The notes: a model not told the origin generated them from the letters alone. Positions 26,359 to 35,194 are shown, counted from the stretch's first letter. The stretch: 64,000 nucleotides of DNA from Aureispira sp964445645 (GCA_964445645.1 CAYULH010000009.1:5870-69869); one strand, 5' to 3'. Translations and numbers: made by a program.

Positions 26359-27297
26359 ATGTTTTACAAGTTTACAGCTCCCATATTAGAGTTTAACAAT
26401 CCTGTTTTATACGCCATTCCGTTTTTTGTATTACTCTTGGGATTAGAATGCTATCTCAATTATAAGGAACGTACAGAGCATTATAATTGGAAAGATTCTG
26501 CAGCAAGTATCAGTATGGGCTTGGGTTCTATATTTATAGACTTATTGAGCAAGTCCATTGCTTTTTGGTGTTTTTTTTATTTGTATAATAATTATGGACT
26601 CTTCAAAGAAGCACTCTCTTATACCCTATTAGGCTGGATATTGTTATTCTTTTTGGATGATTTTACCTTTTATTGGCACCATCGTCTATCCCACCAGATT
26701 CGATTATTGTGGGCGGCTCATGTCAATCATCATTCTTCGGTGTATTACAATCTGAGTACCGCCCTAAGACAGAGCTGGTCAGAACTATTTTACAAGTATT
26801 GGTGGTATTTGTGGCTCCCCTTGTTGGGTTTTCCGCCCTTGATGATTCTAACCCAAATCTCCATCAATCTCATTTACCAATTTTGGATACACACCAAACG
26901 AATAGAACGTTTTCCAAGTTGGTTTGAATTTGTATTTAATACACCAGCCCACCATCGGGTGCATCATGCCAAGAATGTGCGTTACTTGGATAAAAACCAT
27001 GCGGGTATTCTAATTATTTGGGATCGTATGTTTGGTACTTTTGAATTGGAAGATCCCAATGACCCTGTAGAATTTGGCATTACCACCAATATCAACACCT
27101 ACAATCCTCTACACATTGCCACCCATGAATTTGCCAATTTGGCAAAAGACATTAAGCGCGCGCCCACTTGGAAGGATAAACTAGGCTACTTGTTTCTGCC
27201 CCCCGGTTGGAGCCACGATGGCAGCACCCAAACTGCCGCAGAAATGCGCCAACAAAATGCCCCTAATTTTATCCACTCAGAAGCAAACAAAACATGA
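26359..27297 (+). CDS. Sterol desaturase/fatty-acid hydroxylase family membrane protein
   Basis: 312 residues with about five membrane helices. The three histidine clusters of the di-iron hydroxylase superfamily are present: WHHRLSH, HVNHHSS and AHHRVHH, plus a further His in KNHAGILIIWDRMFGTF. The family inserts oxygen or double bonds into sterols, fatty acids, carotenoids or sphingoid bases using O2. The bacterial substrate is unknown. The stop overlaps the next start (ATGA at 27294-27297), so the two are translationally coupled. Confidence 0.92.
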   Translation: MFYKFTAPILEFNNPVLYAIPFFVLLLGLECYLNYKERTEHYNWKDSAASISMGLGSIFIDLLSKSIAFWCFFYLYNNYGLFKEALSYTLLGWILLFFLDDFTFYWHHRLSHQIRLLWAAHVNHHSSVYYNLSTALRQSWSELFYKYWWYLWLPLLGFPPLMILTQISINLIYQFWIHTKRIERFPSWFEFVFNTPAHHRVHHAKNVRYLDKNHAGILIIWDRMFGTFELEDPNDPVEFGITTNINTYNPLHIATHEFANLAKDIKRAPTWKDKLGYLFLPPGWSHDGSTQTAAEMRQQNAPNFIHSEANKT

Positions 27298-28310
27298 ATC
27301 CTTTAATTTTGACCTCCACTTGGGGCGAGTTCTTAGTACAAGTAGTCAAAAGTCCTCAAAACTATGTCTTTTGGCTGATTATCTTTCTGGTCGTGCTCTT
27401 TATGCTCTCTAGGTTGCGTAATATCATGGAAGAACGTGGGGTAAACCGAGCTATCTATATTTCACGTGGTTTTGTGGGTACCTTTATTGCCTTTGTGGTC
27501 ACCCCCATTGTTTTTTATATCATGCTCAATATAGTAGCCATGGTACATGGTGTGAATACCATTGATATAGGTTTTTTGGCCAAGTGGTTGGCACTCACCG
27601 TCACTTCTTATTGGTGGTTGCTCAAGTGCTTTTTTGGAGCGGTGGATGTTGTCAATGCCGAGCAATTGTATAGTTTGGATGCGGTCGTTAGAATTTTGTG
27701 GATACTACTGCCTTTTTCTTTCATTTGGTTGCGTGTATCTAGTACTCGTATTGGAAAATTATTTTTGATACCCATTATTATTGGTACGCTTGTTATTACC
27801 CGTTACAAAACAGCACCGCCTACGTTTATTACCGAAAGTGAAGGGATATTGGAGCGTATACCCGGTCTAAAATGGCTGAAAGCTAGTGAAGAGAATCCTA
27901 TTGGTGAAGGACAAGCTATACTAGATGCCAACAAACGCCGAATGGCAGCTCTTGGGCTTGTTATATTAATTATAATAGGCTTTAGCTTAGGTTTTCAAGA
28001 ACAACGACGGGTTATTGGTTTGCTCTTGGCTCTTATTGGTATAATGGGGCTGATACTATTTGCACCCAATGAAAATAAAAAAACAATCCCCGATGAACAT
28101 CATGAAGATTATCATGTCAATGTAGATAGCTTGGTCATGCTTATGGATAGCATTCAGGCGGTGAATCCTGAAAATTTAGAAATTTACTACCTTAGCAAAA
28201 AAGTTTCGGCCGCCTATGAGGCTCGTATGGTTGTAGGCGAAATTACCCGCTTTCCAGAGGAACTTTGTGAACGATACAATTCTTATTTTTACGATCAATG
28301 CAAGCAGTAA
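27294..28310 (+). CDS. Polytopic membrane protein of unknown function
   Basis: 338 residues. At least six hydrophobic segments: FWLIIFLVVLFMLS, VGTFIAFVVTPIVFYIMLNIVAMV, ALTVTSYWWLLKCFFGAV, ILWILLPFSFIWL, LFLIPIIIGTLVI and the pair near LGLVILIIIGFSLGF and IGLLLALIGIMGLILF. A soluble C-terminal tail of about 70 residues is acidic and helical (NVDSLVMLMDSIQAVNPENLE). It overlaps the hydroxylase by 4 bases and is probably made with it, so a role in the same lipid modification is reasonable but unproven. No family recognised. Confidence 0.75.
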   Translation: MNPLILTSTWGEFLVQVVKSPQNYVFWLIIFLVVLFMLSRLRNIMEERGVNRAIYISRGFVGTFIAFVVTPIVFYIMLNIVAMVHGVNTIDIGFLAKWLALTVTSYWWLLKCFFGAVDVVNAEQLYSLDAVVRILWILLPFSFIWLRVSSTRIGKLFLIPIIIGTLVITRYKTAPPTFITESEGILERIPGLKWLKASEENPIGEGQAILDANKRRMAALGLVILIIIGFSLGFQEQRRVIGLLLALIGIMGLILFAPNENKKTIPDEHHEDYHVNVDSLVMLMDSIQAVNPENLEIYYLSKKVSAAYEARMVVGEITRFPEELCERYNSYFYDQCKQ

Positions 28311-28416
28311 CAATTTTAGTTGGTAGGCTATCGTTTTTTTTGTATTATCAGCATTGGGACATTGCCCACAAAACAATCATGAAGTATTATTCCATGTCAT
28401 CTTGTAAACTCCATTC

Positions 28417-29013
28417 ATGGGTAGAAAACCTTTAGACAAAGAACGTGTAGATGATCCAAGTATTAAGGATGCTTGGATTAAAGAATTATCAGTCCTTTAC
28501 CTGCAACATGGTTTAGGAAAATTTACAATGGACAAAATCTCCAAGAAGCTGGCCATTAGCAAAGCAACCCTCTACAAATACTTCTCCTCCAAGGAAGAAA
28601 TCATTGATGCAGTGGTACAATACAAAACTCAAGAGATTGTTGCCTTTGAAGAACTGCTGGCAGATGATAACATTGACTTTACTGCTCGTTTCTTTGACAT
28701 CATCAAGACTGCTTCTATTCTATTAGCAGAAATATCAGGCCAATTCTTGCACGATACCAAACTCAAACATCCAGAATTGTTTGACAAAATGAATGCCTTT
28801 AGTGACCGAGCTTTGTATGCCGCCGAAAAATTCTACCAACAGGGTATTGAAACAGGTGTGTTAAAAGATTTAGACCCCAAAATTCTTGCCCTTACCGACA
28901 AAATGTTCATTCAAGCGGTCTCCAACCCCAAATTTCTCAAAGAACACAGCATTTCTATCAAAGAAGCCTTTGACCACTATTTCTTGATGAAAAGCAATGG
29001 CATTTTCAAATAA
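28417..29013 (+). CDS. TetR/AcrR-family transcriptional regulator
   Basis: 198 residues. An N-terminal TetR-type helix-turn-helix at about residues 20-65: ELSVLYLQHGLGKFTMDKIS, KKLAISKATLYKYFSSKEEI. All-helical ligand-binding part after residue 75. Regulators of this family repress nearby transporter or lipid genes and release DNA on ligand binding. Its placement 106 bases after the hydroxylase/membrane pair on the same strand makes that pair a candidate target. No clear palindromic operator was identified. Confidence 0.88.
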   Translation: MGRKPLDKERVDDPSIKDAWIKELSVLYLQHGLGKFTMDKISKKLAISKATLYKYFSSKEEIIDAVVQYKTQEIVAFEELLADDNIDFTARFFDIIKTASILLAEISGQFLHDTKLKHPELFDKMNAFSDRALYAAEKFYQQGIETGVLKDLDPKILALTDKMFIQAVSNPKFLKEHSISIKEAFDHYFLMKSNGIFK

Positions 29014-29059
29014 ATCTGCTTGCTCTTTGATAATAGCTTGCTTTTTGAATTCTATCACA

Positions 29060-29092
29060 TTTTTTTAAACTTTAAATAAAAGTTTAAAAAAA
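29060..29092. terminator. AT-only hairpin
   Basis: TTTTTTTAAACTTT pairs with AAAGTTTAAAAAAA, 47 bases after the TetR gene. All A/T, so a weak terminator. Confidence 0.4.
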
Positions 29093-29239
29093 TCATCCCC
29101 ACATACAAGCTGCTGATGGTTTAACCAATCCTAGCTCTTAATTCTCAACTATTTAATAATTCTGCTGTTTTAATTTAAAAAATACAAAATCGTCTTTTGT
29201 CTTTTTTGAATTTGCATACCAATACAAATCCCCCTTCAG

Positions 29240-30139
29240 ATGGAAGTAGCTATAATAGATTGTGGCACCAACACCTTTACCCTCAATCTTTTTGAAATAA
29301 ATAAAGAACGAAAGTTTAAACGAATTGGCAAAAGCCGCCACTATGTAGAATTGGCTGCCGAGGGGGTCGATAGCATTGGTCCCAAGGCATTCCAAAGAGG
29401 CGTAAAGGCATTCAGAGCCTTTCGTGTTTTTTTAGAAAAACACCCCGAAGCACAAGTACATGCCTTGGGTACAGCCGCCTTACGCAAAGCCTCCAATAGT
29501 GATGCCTTGGTGCAAGCTGCCTATGAAGCTTCTAATATTAAAATCAATATTATTTCGGGCGAGCAGGAGGCCGATTATATCTATCAAGGGGTCAGTTATG
29601 CCGCCCCCTTGTCCGAAAAACCTTCGCTCATTATGGATATTGGCGGTGGCAGTGTAGAATTGATTATTGGTAATAAAAATACCATTTACTGGTCCAAGAG
29701 CTATCCTGTAGGCGTGGCTGTTTTGTACGAATATTTTCAGAAAAGCGACCCCATCAATGCACAAGACAAAGCAGCCCTCCAAGCGCATTTGCAAGCAACA
29801 CTAGCCGATTTTTTGGTGGTTTTGGAGCAATACGATATAGAGCATTTTATTGGCTCTTCGGGTTCTTTTAATATGCTTCAACGATTGGCTGGCACCCGTG
29901 CCAAAGACCGCTCCCACTCTTTTATCAAGCGCAAGGATTTTGAAACCGTCACACAAGAATTGGTACAAAGCAACTATGAGGAGCGTCTGAAAATACCCAA
30001 TCTCAAAACCAAACGTGCCAAGTTGAGTGTGATGTCTGCCCTCCTGATTGATTTTGTGCAACAACACCTCGATAATGACGAAATGATTGTTTCGGAACAC
30101 GCAATGCGTGAAGGGCTTTTGTTGCAATTATTAGAATAG
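29240..30139 (+). CDS. Ppx/GppA-family phosphatase
   Basis: 299 residues, one Ppx/GppA domain. Actin-like ATPase fold motifs are visible: MEVAIIDCGTNTFTLNLFEI (phosphate 1), GTAALRKASNS, ISGEQEADYIYQGV, LIMDIGGGSVELIIG (phosphate 2) and PVGVAVLYEYF. Enzymes of this family remove terminal phosphate from polyphosphate or convert pppGpp to ppGpp. At about 300 residues it is the short bacterial form lacking the C-terminal HD-like domain. Cytosolic. Followed 70 bases later by the LOG gene on the same strand, with a TACTTTCG promoter-like box between them. Confidence 0.92.
   Translation: MEVAIIDCGTNTFTLNLFEINKERKFKRIGKSRHYVELAAEGVDSIGPKAFQRGVKAFRAFRVFLEKHPEAQVHALGTAALRKASNSDALVQAAYEASNIKINIISGEQEADYIYQGVSYAAPLSEKPSLIMDIGGGSVELIIGNKNTIYWSKSYPVGVAVLYEYFQKSDPINAQDKAALQAHLQATLADFLVVLEQYDIEHFIGSSGSFNMLQRLAGTRAKDRSHSFIKRKDFETVTQELVQSNYEERLKIPNLKTKRAKLSVMSALLIDFVQQHLDNDEMIVSEHAMREGLLLQLLE
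30068..30075 (+). other. No distinct feature: internal to Ppx gene
   Basis: Included only to note that I looked here for an internal promoter serving the LOG gene and saw none. The likelier box is TACTTTCG at 30168-30175. Confidence 0.1.
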
Positions 30140-30167
30140 ACTTCCAACAGAAGTTTATAAGATTGTG

Positions 30168-30175
30168 TACTTTCG
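30168..30175 (+). promoter_or_regulatory. Possible -7 box before LOG gene
   Basis: TACTTTCG, a variant of TAnnTTTG, lies 34 bases before the LOG-family start. Confidence 0.3.
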
Positions 30176-30209
30176 CAAAAAAAGTAATTGACCACTTCAA
30201 ATAATTGCT

Positions 30210-30782
30210 ATGAAAGTTTGTGTATACGCGGCTTCAAGCCCCAATATTGATGCTATTTATTTTGAGGCCACCCACCAATTGGCCCAACATCTGGTAGCGG
30301 CCCAAGTATCGGTGGTTTATGGTGGTGGTGCTACGGGCCTCATGGGCCAATTGGCCGATACAGTGCTGGCAGAAGGTGGCCAAATCAAAGGCATTATGCC
30401 CGAATTTATGAATGAAGTAGAATGGGGCCACCCCAAGGTAACGGAATTTGAATACACCAAAACCATGCACCAACGCAAGGCCAAGTTCTTAGAAGGAATT
30501 GATGCCATTATCACCCTGCCCGGTGGCACAGGCACCCTAGAGGAATTGCTAGAGGTTATCACGCTCAAACGCTTGGGCATCCTAGATTATCCCATTGTCA
30601 TTCTAAATACCCAAGGCTATTACGATCCGCTCCAAACCATGCTGGAACGCTGTATTGACCAAAAATTCTTGCAAGATAAACACGCTCAAATGTGGCAATT
30701 TGTCCATACGCCCGAAGAAGTGCTGCCCGCTATACAAAACTCCCCTACTTGGACAGGTGGGGCGATTGATTTTGGGAAGTAG
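30210..30782 (+). CDS. LOG-family nucleotide 5'-monophosphate phosphoribohydrolase
   Basis: 190 residues, typical for the type I LOG (TIGR00730) family. The nucleotide-fold start MKVCVYAASSPNIDAIYFEA, the Rossmann loop VVYGGGATGLMGQLAD and the signature PGGTGTLEELLEVIT are all present, with M-HQRKAKF (about residues 88-95) between them. Family enzymes hydrolyse AMP or cytokinin-riboside monophosphate to base and ribose-5-phosphate. In bacteria the physiological substrate is usually unclear. Cytosolic. Convergent with the TPR lipoprotein gene. Confidence 0.93.
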   Translation: MKVCVYAASSPNIDAIYFEATHQLAQHLVAAQVSVVYGGGATGLMGQLADTVLAEGGQIKGIMPEFMNEVEWGHPKVTEFEYTKTMHQRKAKFLEGIDAIITLPGGTGTLEELLEVITLKRLGILDYPIVILNTQGYYDPLQTMLERCIDQKFLQDKHAQMWQFVHTPEEVLPAIQNSPTWTGGAIDFGK

Positions 30783-30833
30783 TGAGGCTACTGATAATTA
30801 AACGTTATTACAGAGGGTGAGAATAATATTCAT

Positions 30834-31454
30834 TTATTGGGTACAAAATCTTTCCCAAGCCTTTTGACCTAAATCATTATCTAGTGTTTTGGCTTTTTTT
30901 AATAGCCAACAACCATTTTCTTTATCATTCATTTCTTTTACCAATATAGAACCTTTATCTACAAGAGCTTTGATATTTACAGAATCTATCTGAATGACTT
31001 TATCTAATTCCTTTATAGTTAATTGGTATTCTCCTCTTCCATAATAAATTGCTGCTTTACCAAAATAAGAAGGCAGGTGTGCTGTATCTTTTTCTAGTGC
31101 TTTGTTAAGATACGCCATTGCAGTTTTTTCCTCCCCTTGTTCATGTAATATCAACCCTTTGTAATGATAAGCTTTGGCAAAATTAGAATCTAATGCTATA
31201 GCTTTGTCTAATTCCTTTGTAGCATTGAAAAAATCCGTAACAGTATCTTGATCCAGTCTTGCCAAATCTATAGCCTTTCTTAGATGATTCCATGCTTTTT
31301 CTTCGTTCGTTGATTCAGGCGTTAATTCAGCAAGTGTGGTATCAACAGAATTGCCATATTCGGACTCAGGTTCTAGGGCATGGCCTATGCAGCTGCTGTA
31401 GATAAAAACAGGTAAGCAAATGAGTAAATATATGTATCGTAATTTTATGGGCAT
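30834..31454 (-). CDS. TPR lipoprotein
   Basis: 206 residues. Lipoprotein-type signal MPIKLRYIYLLICLPVFIYSSC with Cys22 as anchor. Then four or so tetratricopeptide units (for example LDKAIALDSNFAKAYHYKGLIL, MAYLNKALEKDTAHLPSYFG, IKELDKVIQIDSVNIKALVDKG), which act as protein-protein scaffolds. Expected on the periplasmic face of a membrane. No catalytic domain. It may share a transcript with the small coiled-coil gene 37 bases upstream. Confidence 0.82.
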   Translation of the reverse strand: MPIKLRYIYLLICLPVFIYSSCIGHALEPESEYGNSVDTTLAELTPESTNEEKAWNHLRKAIDLARLDQDTVTDFFNATKELDKAIALDSNFAKAYHYKGLILHEQGEEKTAMAYLNKALEKDTAHLPSYFGKAAIYYGRGEYQLTIKELDKVIQIDSVNIKALVDKGSILVKEMNDKENGCWLLKKAKTLDNDLGQKAWERFCTQ

Positions 31455-31491
31455 TCTACAATAGGTTTTGAAGGGGAAATAATTTTTTGTT

Positions 31492-31780
31492 CTACTGTAC
31501 TGGTCGTTGTGGTGGTAACTCTACTAGTTGGACTAAATTGGGTTTGCCTTGTCGCATTGTGAAGATATAACAAGCTCTACTTTTAGCTTCTTTTGATTGA
31601 TTACGCTTTTTTTTGTTCTCAACTAAAAGCTCTGCAATTTGAAAGGAACTCTCTAATCGTTTGAATTGATTTTGTTCTTCCTCAGATACATTATTATCCT
31701 GTTCAAGAAGTTTTTTATACTTCTTGAATGTTTTTTTTATATTTCGCAATTTCAGCTTCTATCTTTTCTAAATTCTCCAT
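31492..31780 (-). pseudogene. Coiled-coil small gene with frameshift in an A8 run
   Basis: The ATG at 31780 opens MENLEKIEAEIAKYKK, then stops after 21 residues. A second frame from an in-frame TTG at 31749 carries TFKKYKKLLEQDNNVSEEEQ and the rest of an 85-residue product ending LPPQRPVQ. The two join smoothly if the eight-A run (plus-strand T8 at 31731-31738) is read as seven. So it is a one-base frameshift, a slippage-expressed gene, or a sequencing error. The product would be a charged, helical, cytoplasmic protein of about 95 residues. Family unknown. Confidence 0.55.
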
Positions 31781-32004
31781 ATTTATTTTTTATGTAATAT
31801 TTTTTCAAATGTAATATTAAAAAAAAAAACAAATTACTCTGTGAGTCGTCTTACTTTTGTGTTATCATTTATTTCAACCAACACACTTTTTCACAAAAAA
31901 AAGCACAAAATCCACCAACTATTAATACTTTATATGTATTTTTAATGACGACCAAAAACCTTGTTTTACAAGCAATTTTCCTGCAATCTAACTATCACTA
32001 ACTT

Positions 32005-32706
32005 ATGGCCAAGCTAAGAGCATCCAAACTACACGAAGAAGAAGAGGAATTATTAGACAAACTTTCTGTCAATTACATGGAAGATGAGGTCGACCAAGAC
32101 GAAGTGATGGGGATCAATGCGGCGTTGGAACGAGAACGAGAACAGGAGGAGGATCAGCAACGCCAAAAAGAGCTGGACGAACAACAGGATGATTTGTTGG
32201 ATTGGCAAGAACAAGAGGAAGAAACAGAAGCCAATAACAAAGGGGTTTCTCTGCCCCCAGCCCTTGCCAAGCGTGATCCCAAGAAAGATAAAGACCCTTT
32301 GGAGGGCGAAGATTTGGGCTTGGAGGAACACGATTTTCTATTATCACGCAAAGTACGAGAAATAGATTTGGATATTCACAACGAAATCATGCAAGAGAGC
32401 CTATTGGGTTCTAATATCCGCAAACCCAGAGATTTTTTGAGCATTTTTACCCGTGGCAAGAGCAGCAATGATGCCCCCAAACTGGATATGACCGATGCTA
32501 TTGAGAACAATACCTTGGTTCAAAAAGAACTAGCTGCCAAACAAATCTTAGAGAATTATCATTCTCGTGATAACAAAGAAAAATACAACAGCTTAAACAT
32601 TCTCAAGGAATTGGGCTTGGATGAAGATACCATCAAGGAAATCAAAAGCAACAAAAAGGCCAGTGATGACGATGACTTGGTAGAGTTGCTCAAGCAACTA
32701 TTATAA
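32005..32706 (+). CDS. Acidic, charged helical protein of unknown function
   Basis: 233 residues with no signal or membrane segment. The first 110 residues are dominated by Glu, Asp, Gln and Arg (LEREREQEEDQQRQKELDEQ) and probably form a long helix or disordered tract. The C-terminal half is milder and ends with ALKELGLDE-like and DDDDLVELLKQLL segments (the actual text before it is LNILKELGLDEDTIKEIKSN). I do not recognise it. It sits about 125 bases before tatC on the same strand, but a promoter for tatC lies in between. Possibly a cytosolic scaffold or chaperone-like helper. Confidence 0.65.
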   Translation: MAKLRASKLHEEEEELLDKLSVNYMEDEVDQDEVMGINAALEREREQEEDQQRQKELDEQQDDLLDWQEQEEETEANNKGVSLPPALAKRDPKKDKDPLEGEDLGLEEHDFLLSRKVREIDLDIHNEIMQESLLGSNIRKPRDFLSIFTRGKSSNDAPKLDMTDAIENNTLVQKELAAKQILENYHSRDNKEKYNSLNILKELGLDEDTIKEIKSNKKASDDDDLVELLKQLL

Positions 32707-32744
32707 ATTGTTGATATTCCTCTACTTCTACTGACCAATTCTCT

Positions 32745-32773
32745 GTTGAATAGACATTTTTTTTGTACTTTAG
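32745..32773 (+). promoter_or_regulatory. Promoter of tatC
   Basis: TTG (32745-32747), an 18-base spacer and TACTTTAG (32766-32773), close to the Bacteroidota consensus, ending 56 bases before the tatC ATG. Confidence 0.4.
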
Positions 32774-32829
32774 CGGCCTCGTTTATTCCATCATAAGGAA
32801 AAGCTAAACAACTTCACTGAAGCACTTTT

Positions 32830-33666
32830 ATGTCTGATACTCCTTTGCCAATTGAAGAAAAAGAGATGTCTTTTGTAGAGCATCTTGAAGAATTGCGGGT
32901 GCATATAATTCGTATGGTCATTAGCATTTTGTTAGCTGCTGTATTTGTATTTTTTGCTACGCGCTCTATTTTCAAAATCGTCATTTTTGGCCCTCTACAA
33001 AATGATTTTTTAACCTATCAATTGCTTTGCAAGCTCTCCAACTGGTTGGGCTTGGGAGATAGTATGTGCTATGAGCCAGCAGTGGCCAACTTGATAACAC
33101 TAGAAATGGGCGAAGCCTTCTTGTTGCATATCAAAGTCTGTATTTTTGGAGGAATGATTCTTGCTTTTCCTTACTTATTGTGGGAGTTTTGGCGGTTTAT
33201 CAAACCGGGGCTTTACCCCGAAGAGCGCAAAGCAGCCAACAGTGTAGTGGCTGTGGGTAGTATTCTATTTTTGCTCGGTATTAGTTTTGGGTATTTTATA
33301 TTGTCGCCTTTTGCCATCAACTTCTTATTGGGTTATGAATTGCCCATGATTAATGAAGCCTCTAATGGCAATCTCATTAAGGCAACCTCCATGATTAATT
33401 ACATGATTATGTTTACTGTGCCAGTAGGTATTATATTTGAGTTGCCTATTATTGTCTATTATTTGGCCAAGATGGGCTTGGTAACCGATACCTTTATGCG
33501 TACTTATCGCCGTCATGCCATTGTAGGGATTCTAATCATTGCTGCTTTTGTAACGCCTCCCGATGTAATGACCCAAATCATTATTGGCATTCCTATTTAC
33601 TTGTTGTACGAGTTGAGCATTGGCATTGCTGCCAAGCAAACCCAAAAACGCGAAGCGGAATTATAA
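32830..33666 (+). CDS. tatC: Twin-arginine translocase subunit TatC
   Basis: 278 residues with six membrane helices. The start MSFVEHLEELRVHIIRMV is the TatC signature that binds twin-arginine signals, with the conserved Glu in LEEL. Later markers are LHIKVCIFGGMILAFPYLLWEFWRFIKPGLYPEERK and FEL/LPIIVYYLAKMG. An insertion of about 25 residues after helix 1 (LCKLSNWLGLGDSMCYEPAV), with two Cys, is typical of Bacteroidota TatC. It is the receptor subunit for export of folded proteins; tatA is not in the window. Followed 36 bases later by the DtxR-type regulator, likely the same operon. Confidence 0.95.
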   Translation: MSDTPLPIEEKEMSFVEHLEELRVHIIRMVISILLAAVFVFFATRSIFKIVIFGPLQNDFLTYQLLCKLSNWLGLGDSMCYEPAVANLITLEMGEAFLLHIKVCIFGGMILAFPYLLWEFWRFIKPGLYPEERKAANSVVAVGSILFLLGISFGYFILSPFAINFLLGYELPMINEASNGNLIKATSMINYMIMFTVPVGIIFELPIIVYYLAKMGLVTDTFMRTYRRHAIVGILIIAAFVTPPDVMTQIIIGIPIYLLYELSIGIAAKQTQKREAEL

Positions 33667-33702
33667 GTAGATAGAAAATAGAACACCGTTAGAACCACTG
33701 CT

Positions 33703-34374
33703 ATGAGCTTGTCCCAAACAGAAGAAAATTACCTCAAGGCTATTTTTAAGATCTCTGGTAGAGAAGATGCCCTTGTATCTACTAGTGCCATTGCCGAGGA
33801 AATGAACACGGCTGCTGCTTCTGTTACAGATATGCTCAAACGGCTCACCGAAAAAAAATATGTCTTGTACGTCAAGTACAAGGGGGCTAGACTAAGTCCA
33901 GAGGGCAAAGCGGTAGCCATTGACCTATTGCGTAAACATCGCCTTTGGGAAACCTTTATGGTCGAGAAACTTAATTTTTCGTGGGATGAGGTGCATGAAG
34001 TAGCCGAACAATTGGAACACATACAATCGCCCAAACTAATTGAACAATTGGAGCGTTTTCTGGGCTATCCCAAAGTAGATCCTCACGGTGATCCCATTCC
34101 CGACCGGCACGGCAATTTTGAACATCGTTCGCCCACTTCCATCGCCAATTTAAAAAAAGGGCAAAGTGCCACCATTGTAGCCGTTCAGGAAGATTCTAGT
34201 GCCTTTTTGCGCTATTTGGAGCAATGCGAACTCATACTAGGGGCGCACATTGAGATTCTGGATATTTACGATTATGACCAATCTCGTCAAATTCGTATCA
34301 ATGGACAAAAGGTACACACCATTACCCAAATAGTGGCTCAAAATCTCTACATCAAAGCCAGTGATGTGCTTTAG
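33703..34374 (+). CDS. DtxR/MntR-family metal-dependent regulator
   Basis: 223 residues. A winged helix at about 5-70 (SQTEENYLKAIFKISGREDA, SAIAEEMNTAAASVTDMLKRL), then a metal-binding and dimerisation part (HRLWETFMVEKLNFSWDEVHEVAEQLEHI) carrying the expected His/Glu ligands. A C-terminal FeoA/SH3-like domain (QSATIVAVQEDSSAFLRYLE ... LGAHIEILDIYDYDQ) is attached. Such proteins repress iron or manganese uptake genes when loaded with metal. It may control the FecA-like receptor, but no operator was identified. Terminator at 34389-34423. Confidence 0.92.
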   Translation: MSLSQTEENYLKAIFKISGREDALVSTSAIAEEMNTAAASVTDMLKRLTEKKYVLYVKYKGARLSPEGKAVAIDLLRKHRLWETFMVEKLNFSWDEVHEVAEQLEHIQSPKLIEQLERFLGYPKVDPHGDPIPDRHGNFEHRSPTSIANLKKGQSATIVAVQEDSSAFLRYLEQCELILGAHIEILDIYDYDQSRQIRINGQKVHTITQIVAQNLYIKASDVL

Positions 34375-34388
34375 GTATTAGCACAAAA

Positions 34389-34423
34389 AAAACATCTTAC
34401 TGCACGAGGCAATAAGATGTTTT
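34389..34423. terminator. Bidirectional terminator
   Basis: AAAACATCTTA and TAAGATGTTT form a stem with a 13-base loop between the DtxR-type gene and the convergent lipoprotein gene. Confidence 0.65.
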
Positions 34424-34446
34424 ATACACGTAGAATAAGGTCTATT

Positions 34447-34707
34447 CTAGTGACCTCCTTCTGTTGGTTCTTCTGTTGCTTCAGTAGTTCCTTCAGCATC
34501 GCCTTCACCTTCTGTTGCTGGTGCAGGCTCTTCAGTTGCAGGCTCTTCAGCGGCTGGTGCTGGTTCTTCTGCTGCTGGAGCAGGCTCTTCTGCTGCTGGT
34601 GCTGGTTCTTCTGTTGCTGGTTCTTCTGCTGCTGGAGCAGAGTCTCCACAACTTACAGTTAGGAAAGATAAAGTAAGTGCCAAAAATAAGATTGTTAGCG
34701 TTTTCAT
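34447..34707 (-). CDS. Pro/Ala/Glu-repeat lipoprotein
   Basis: 86 residues from the ATG at 34707, where MKTLTILFLALTLSFLTVSC forms a lipoprotein signal with Cys20. An upstream extension to 34755 lacks signal character. Behind the anchor is only a low-complexity repeat (EEPATEEPAPAAEEPAPAAE and so on), then a Gly/Thr/Glu tail. No globular domain. Probably a flexible acidic surface or periplasmic spacer. The repeat is unstable in length by nature. Neighbour 34799-35194 is another small lipoprotein on the same strand. Confidence 0.78.
   Translation of the reverse strand: MKTLTILFLALTLSFLTVSCGDSAPAAEEPATEEPAPAAEEPAPAAEEPAPAAEEPATEEPAPATEGEGDAEGTTEATEEPTEGGH
34495..34640 (-). repeat. In-frame tandem repeat in lipoprotein gene
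   Basis: Imperfect units of about 24-30 bases (GCTGGTGCTGGTTCTTCTGC and variants on the plus strand) encode the AAEEPAP-type peptide repeat. A candidate site for copy-number variation between strains. Confidence 0.7.
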
Positions 34708-34798
34708 AATTATATAATTAAAAGAGTTAGAAAGATTCAATGGCATCAAAGCCATTTATAAATGTATACAAGTTTTTATTCTCGTTTGGTGATTGGTA

Positions 34799-35194
34799 TT
34801 ACTCAGGACAATTTGCCGTGCGCTCCAATAGTTCATTTTGTGCATCCGAACGTTCTTTGTCTGTAGCAGATGGCCCTAGCAAGTTTGCAACATATTCGGT
34901 ACTACTAGCTGCTCCCATACAAGTGCGAACGCGCTCTATATCAACCGTTCCGTCTTCTTGTTTAGCTTCTTTTTTACAATCACAAACCTGCTTAACAATA
35001 GCGTCTGTAATTTTACTAGCTCCACCTTCTTCTTTGGGAGTTGAAGTTGTTCCCTCCTCTGTTGTTGTTTCAGAGGCACTATTCTCTTGAATAGTAGATG
35101 TTGTTTCCCCCTCTTGACCCCCATTCTCAGGTGCGCCGCAACTGTACCAGCAGCAAGCTACTAGTACCAATAAGAAATAAATTCCTTTTTTCAT
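34799..35194 (-). CDS. Small lipoprotein with conserved cysteines
   Basis: 131 residues from the ATG at 35194, giving MKKGIYFLLVLVACCWYSC with a lipobox around Cys19. The longer frame to 35269 has no signal sequence. A Thr/Ser/Glu linker (about 25-60) leads to a small helical part with four cysteines (VKQVCDCKKEAK, VRTCMGAASS, ERTANCPE), similar to short Cys-rich Bacteroidota lipoproteins. Periplasmic. No known family. It lies 91 bases upstream of the Pro-rich lipoprotein gene. Confidence 0.72.
   Translation of the reverse strand: MKKGIYFLLVLVACCWYSCGAPENGGQEGETTSTIQENSASETTTEEGTTSTPKEEGGASKITDAIVKQVCDCKKEAKQEDGTVDIERVRTCMGAASSTEYVANLLGPSATDKERSDAQNELLERTANCPE

Noticed and set aside
34495..34640. 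Repeat array that could look like CRISPR
   Set aside because: Units are contiguous and in frame, encoding the Glu/Pro/Ala repeat of a lipoprotein; no spacers and no cas genes.
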